In this document: positions 63,361 through 64,000 of the stretch, piece by piece
Numbering within the stretch: position 1 is the stretch's first letter
Layout of the letters: each line of letters starts with the position of its first letter
Origin: CAZDBA01 sp965224765
GTDB taxonomy: Bacteria; Planctomycetota; Planctomycetia; Pirellulales; Pirellulaceae
Assembly (NCBI GenBank): GCA_965224765.1
Contig: CBDDAC010000008.1
Span: 62,001 to 126,000, forward strand
Length of the DNA stretch: 64,000 bases
Reading direction: 5' to 3'
Position numbers and translations under genes: made by a program
Notes under the pieces: generated by a model
Database searches by the model: none
Seen by the model: only the letters and a program-made list of their open reading frames with translations
What the model was told of the DNA's origin: nothing

Positions 63361-63971
63361 TTACTGGCCAAAACGTGGTTGCTCTTGGGCAGGCTGAGTT
63401 GGAGGTGTGTAAGTGGAGCGAAAACTCGCTGGCGCGGTGTTAATTGTCGGAACTGGCTTGGGTTTTGGAGGTGGAGTGATAGCGCGCTTCGCACTTGATG
63501 CAGCAGCCGCTGCAACTCGCTCGTTCTCAATCAAGACTTGCAGTAGCTTTGAGATGCAAAGCTTATTCATACTCGTGTTGTGATCACTGGCTTCTGCCTT
63601 AAGCGCTTCATGCAAACTCTCTGGCAAACGTACAGTAATTACGCGGGTGGGCTCATTGCTATTATTGCCTGGAATCTTTCTTCCACGCAATCCAGCAACC
63701 ATCTTCTGAATTTCTCCGTACTCATTCGATTTCTCAAATGCGACGAAGTCGTTCTGACTGGGAAAACACGCTTCTAGCGGCACCACTTACGCCAAGCACC
63801 TCGCGGAAAAAGGTTACCCAGTCTGGGTTGCCTTGGTAAAAGTTGGCGAGCAACCTGCAGCACTTTTTGACAACGTGTAGCAAAATCTTCCTGTTGGACC
63901 ATGAGATCGTTCATTCCCTGTGATTCCTTTCGCAAAGCTTCTAAAAAGGGTGAATATCCGTGTTCAGCCAC
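63361..63971 (-). pseudogene. Ribbon-helix-helix domain protein with two apparent frameshifts
   Basis: Three frames together give one protein: MAEHGYSPFLEALRKESQGM then a middle NFYQGNPDWVTFFREVLGVSG, then FPSQNDFVAFEKSNEYGEIQ and ITVRLPESLHEALKAEASDH followed by NTSMNKLCISKLLQ. The last block is a ribbon-helix-helix/HicB-like DNA-binding motif; a Pro-rich tail ends the protein. The first shift lies between about 63830 and 63870; the second is at a TTTT run near 63762-63765. As it stands only the C-terminal frame (GTG 63786) keeps the DNA-binding part. Family: planctomycete proteins often annotated as HicB-like. The GTG at 63971 is close to the window end and the true start may lie beyond. 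Confidence 0.65.
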
Positions 63972-64000
63972 TTATTGAAGCGACTTTGCCCTAATCATTT

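Overview
The window looks like a chromosomal segment of a planctomycete, probably Pirellulales-like. The reasoning is inference from gene content: a BatA/VWA - MoxR - DUF58 - BatA/VWA operon, an ECF sigma factor fused to a membrane domain, a HExxHxxGxxH metalloprotease of the DUF4953/DUF5117 type, short secreted proteins with the YFSKFPPVYYSGKV type signature, a giant exported RHS protein, palindromic GCGTCAGCGAGGA intergenic repeats and very many insertion sequences. No rRNA and no CRISPR array is visible. One tRNA, Arg(CCU), is present.

Layout. 1-3170: an IS4-family transposase split by a 2.47 kb serine-recombinase element. 3389-4890: an IS1182-type IS. 4948-8960: ordinary genes (GNAT, rpmE2, yqgE, outer-membrane barrel, tRNA-Arg, small membrane protein). 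9240-16900: a second, different IS4 element carrying a nearly identical serine-recombinase element in its transposase and, upstream of the transposase, an IS3 element that is itself split by a group II intron. 16920-18128: a five-repeat protein of unknown function. 18311-20094: a second type of IS1182 element. 20500-29142: an exported protein, a 2,206-residue RHS protein tipped with an Atp23/M76-like metalloprotease domain, and a membrane protein. 29303-37494: a four-level nest, with an integrase remnant split by a group II intron, which carries another group II intron in its RT gene and an IS66 in its 5' part, the IS66 being split by an IS3. 37550-43100: decayed DNA (frameshifted tyrosine recombinase, frameshifted STN/secretin-like gene, cytochrome-like fragment, IS21 and IS256 scraps, minisatellite). 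43259-57723: mostly intact housekeeping and membrane genes (secreted protein, queG, metalloprotease, MoxR operon, HTTM/LRR protein). 57709-59492: second copy of the IS1182 element. 59786-64000: ECF-sigma fusion, BaiN/HI0933-type flavoprotein, and a frameshifted ribbon-helix-helix gene.

The most unusual observation is the serine-recombinase element. It sits in two different IS4-family transposases at exactly the same codons: the Ile-Glu (ATC GAA) of the YREK motif, where the Glu is a catalytic residue. ATCGAA is present at both junctions, and the flanks show that the intact targets shared TGGNNNATCGAAATTTTC. Precise removal would restore both transposase reading frames. The element therefore appears to recognise the conserved active-site DNA of another transposon family and inactivate it. 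Both copies carry the same internal lesion, with the zinc ribbon missing and the frame shifted, so the recombinase is either non-functional or was supplied in trans.

How genes work together: MoxR (52168), DUF58 (53238) and the VWA proteins (48919, 54128) form a probable membrane-associated AAA/VWA module. The RHS gene (21455), the small exported protein before it and the membrane protein after it form a probable polymorphic-toxin-like locus. Several apparent frameshifts lie in or next to short homopolymers and cluster in mobile or decaying genes; they could be true decay or sequencing errors.
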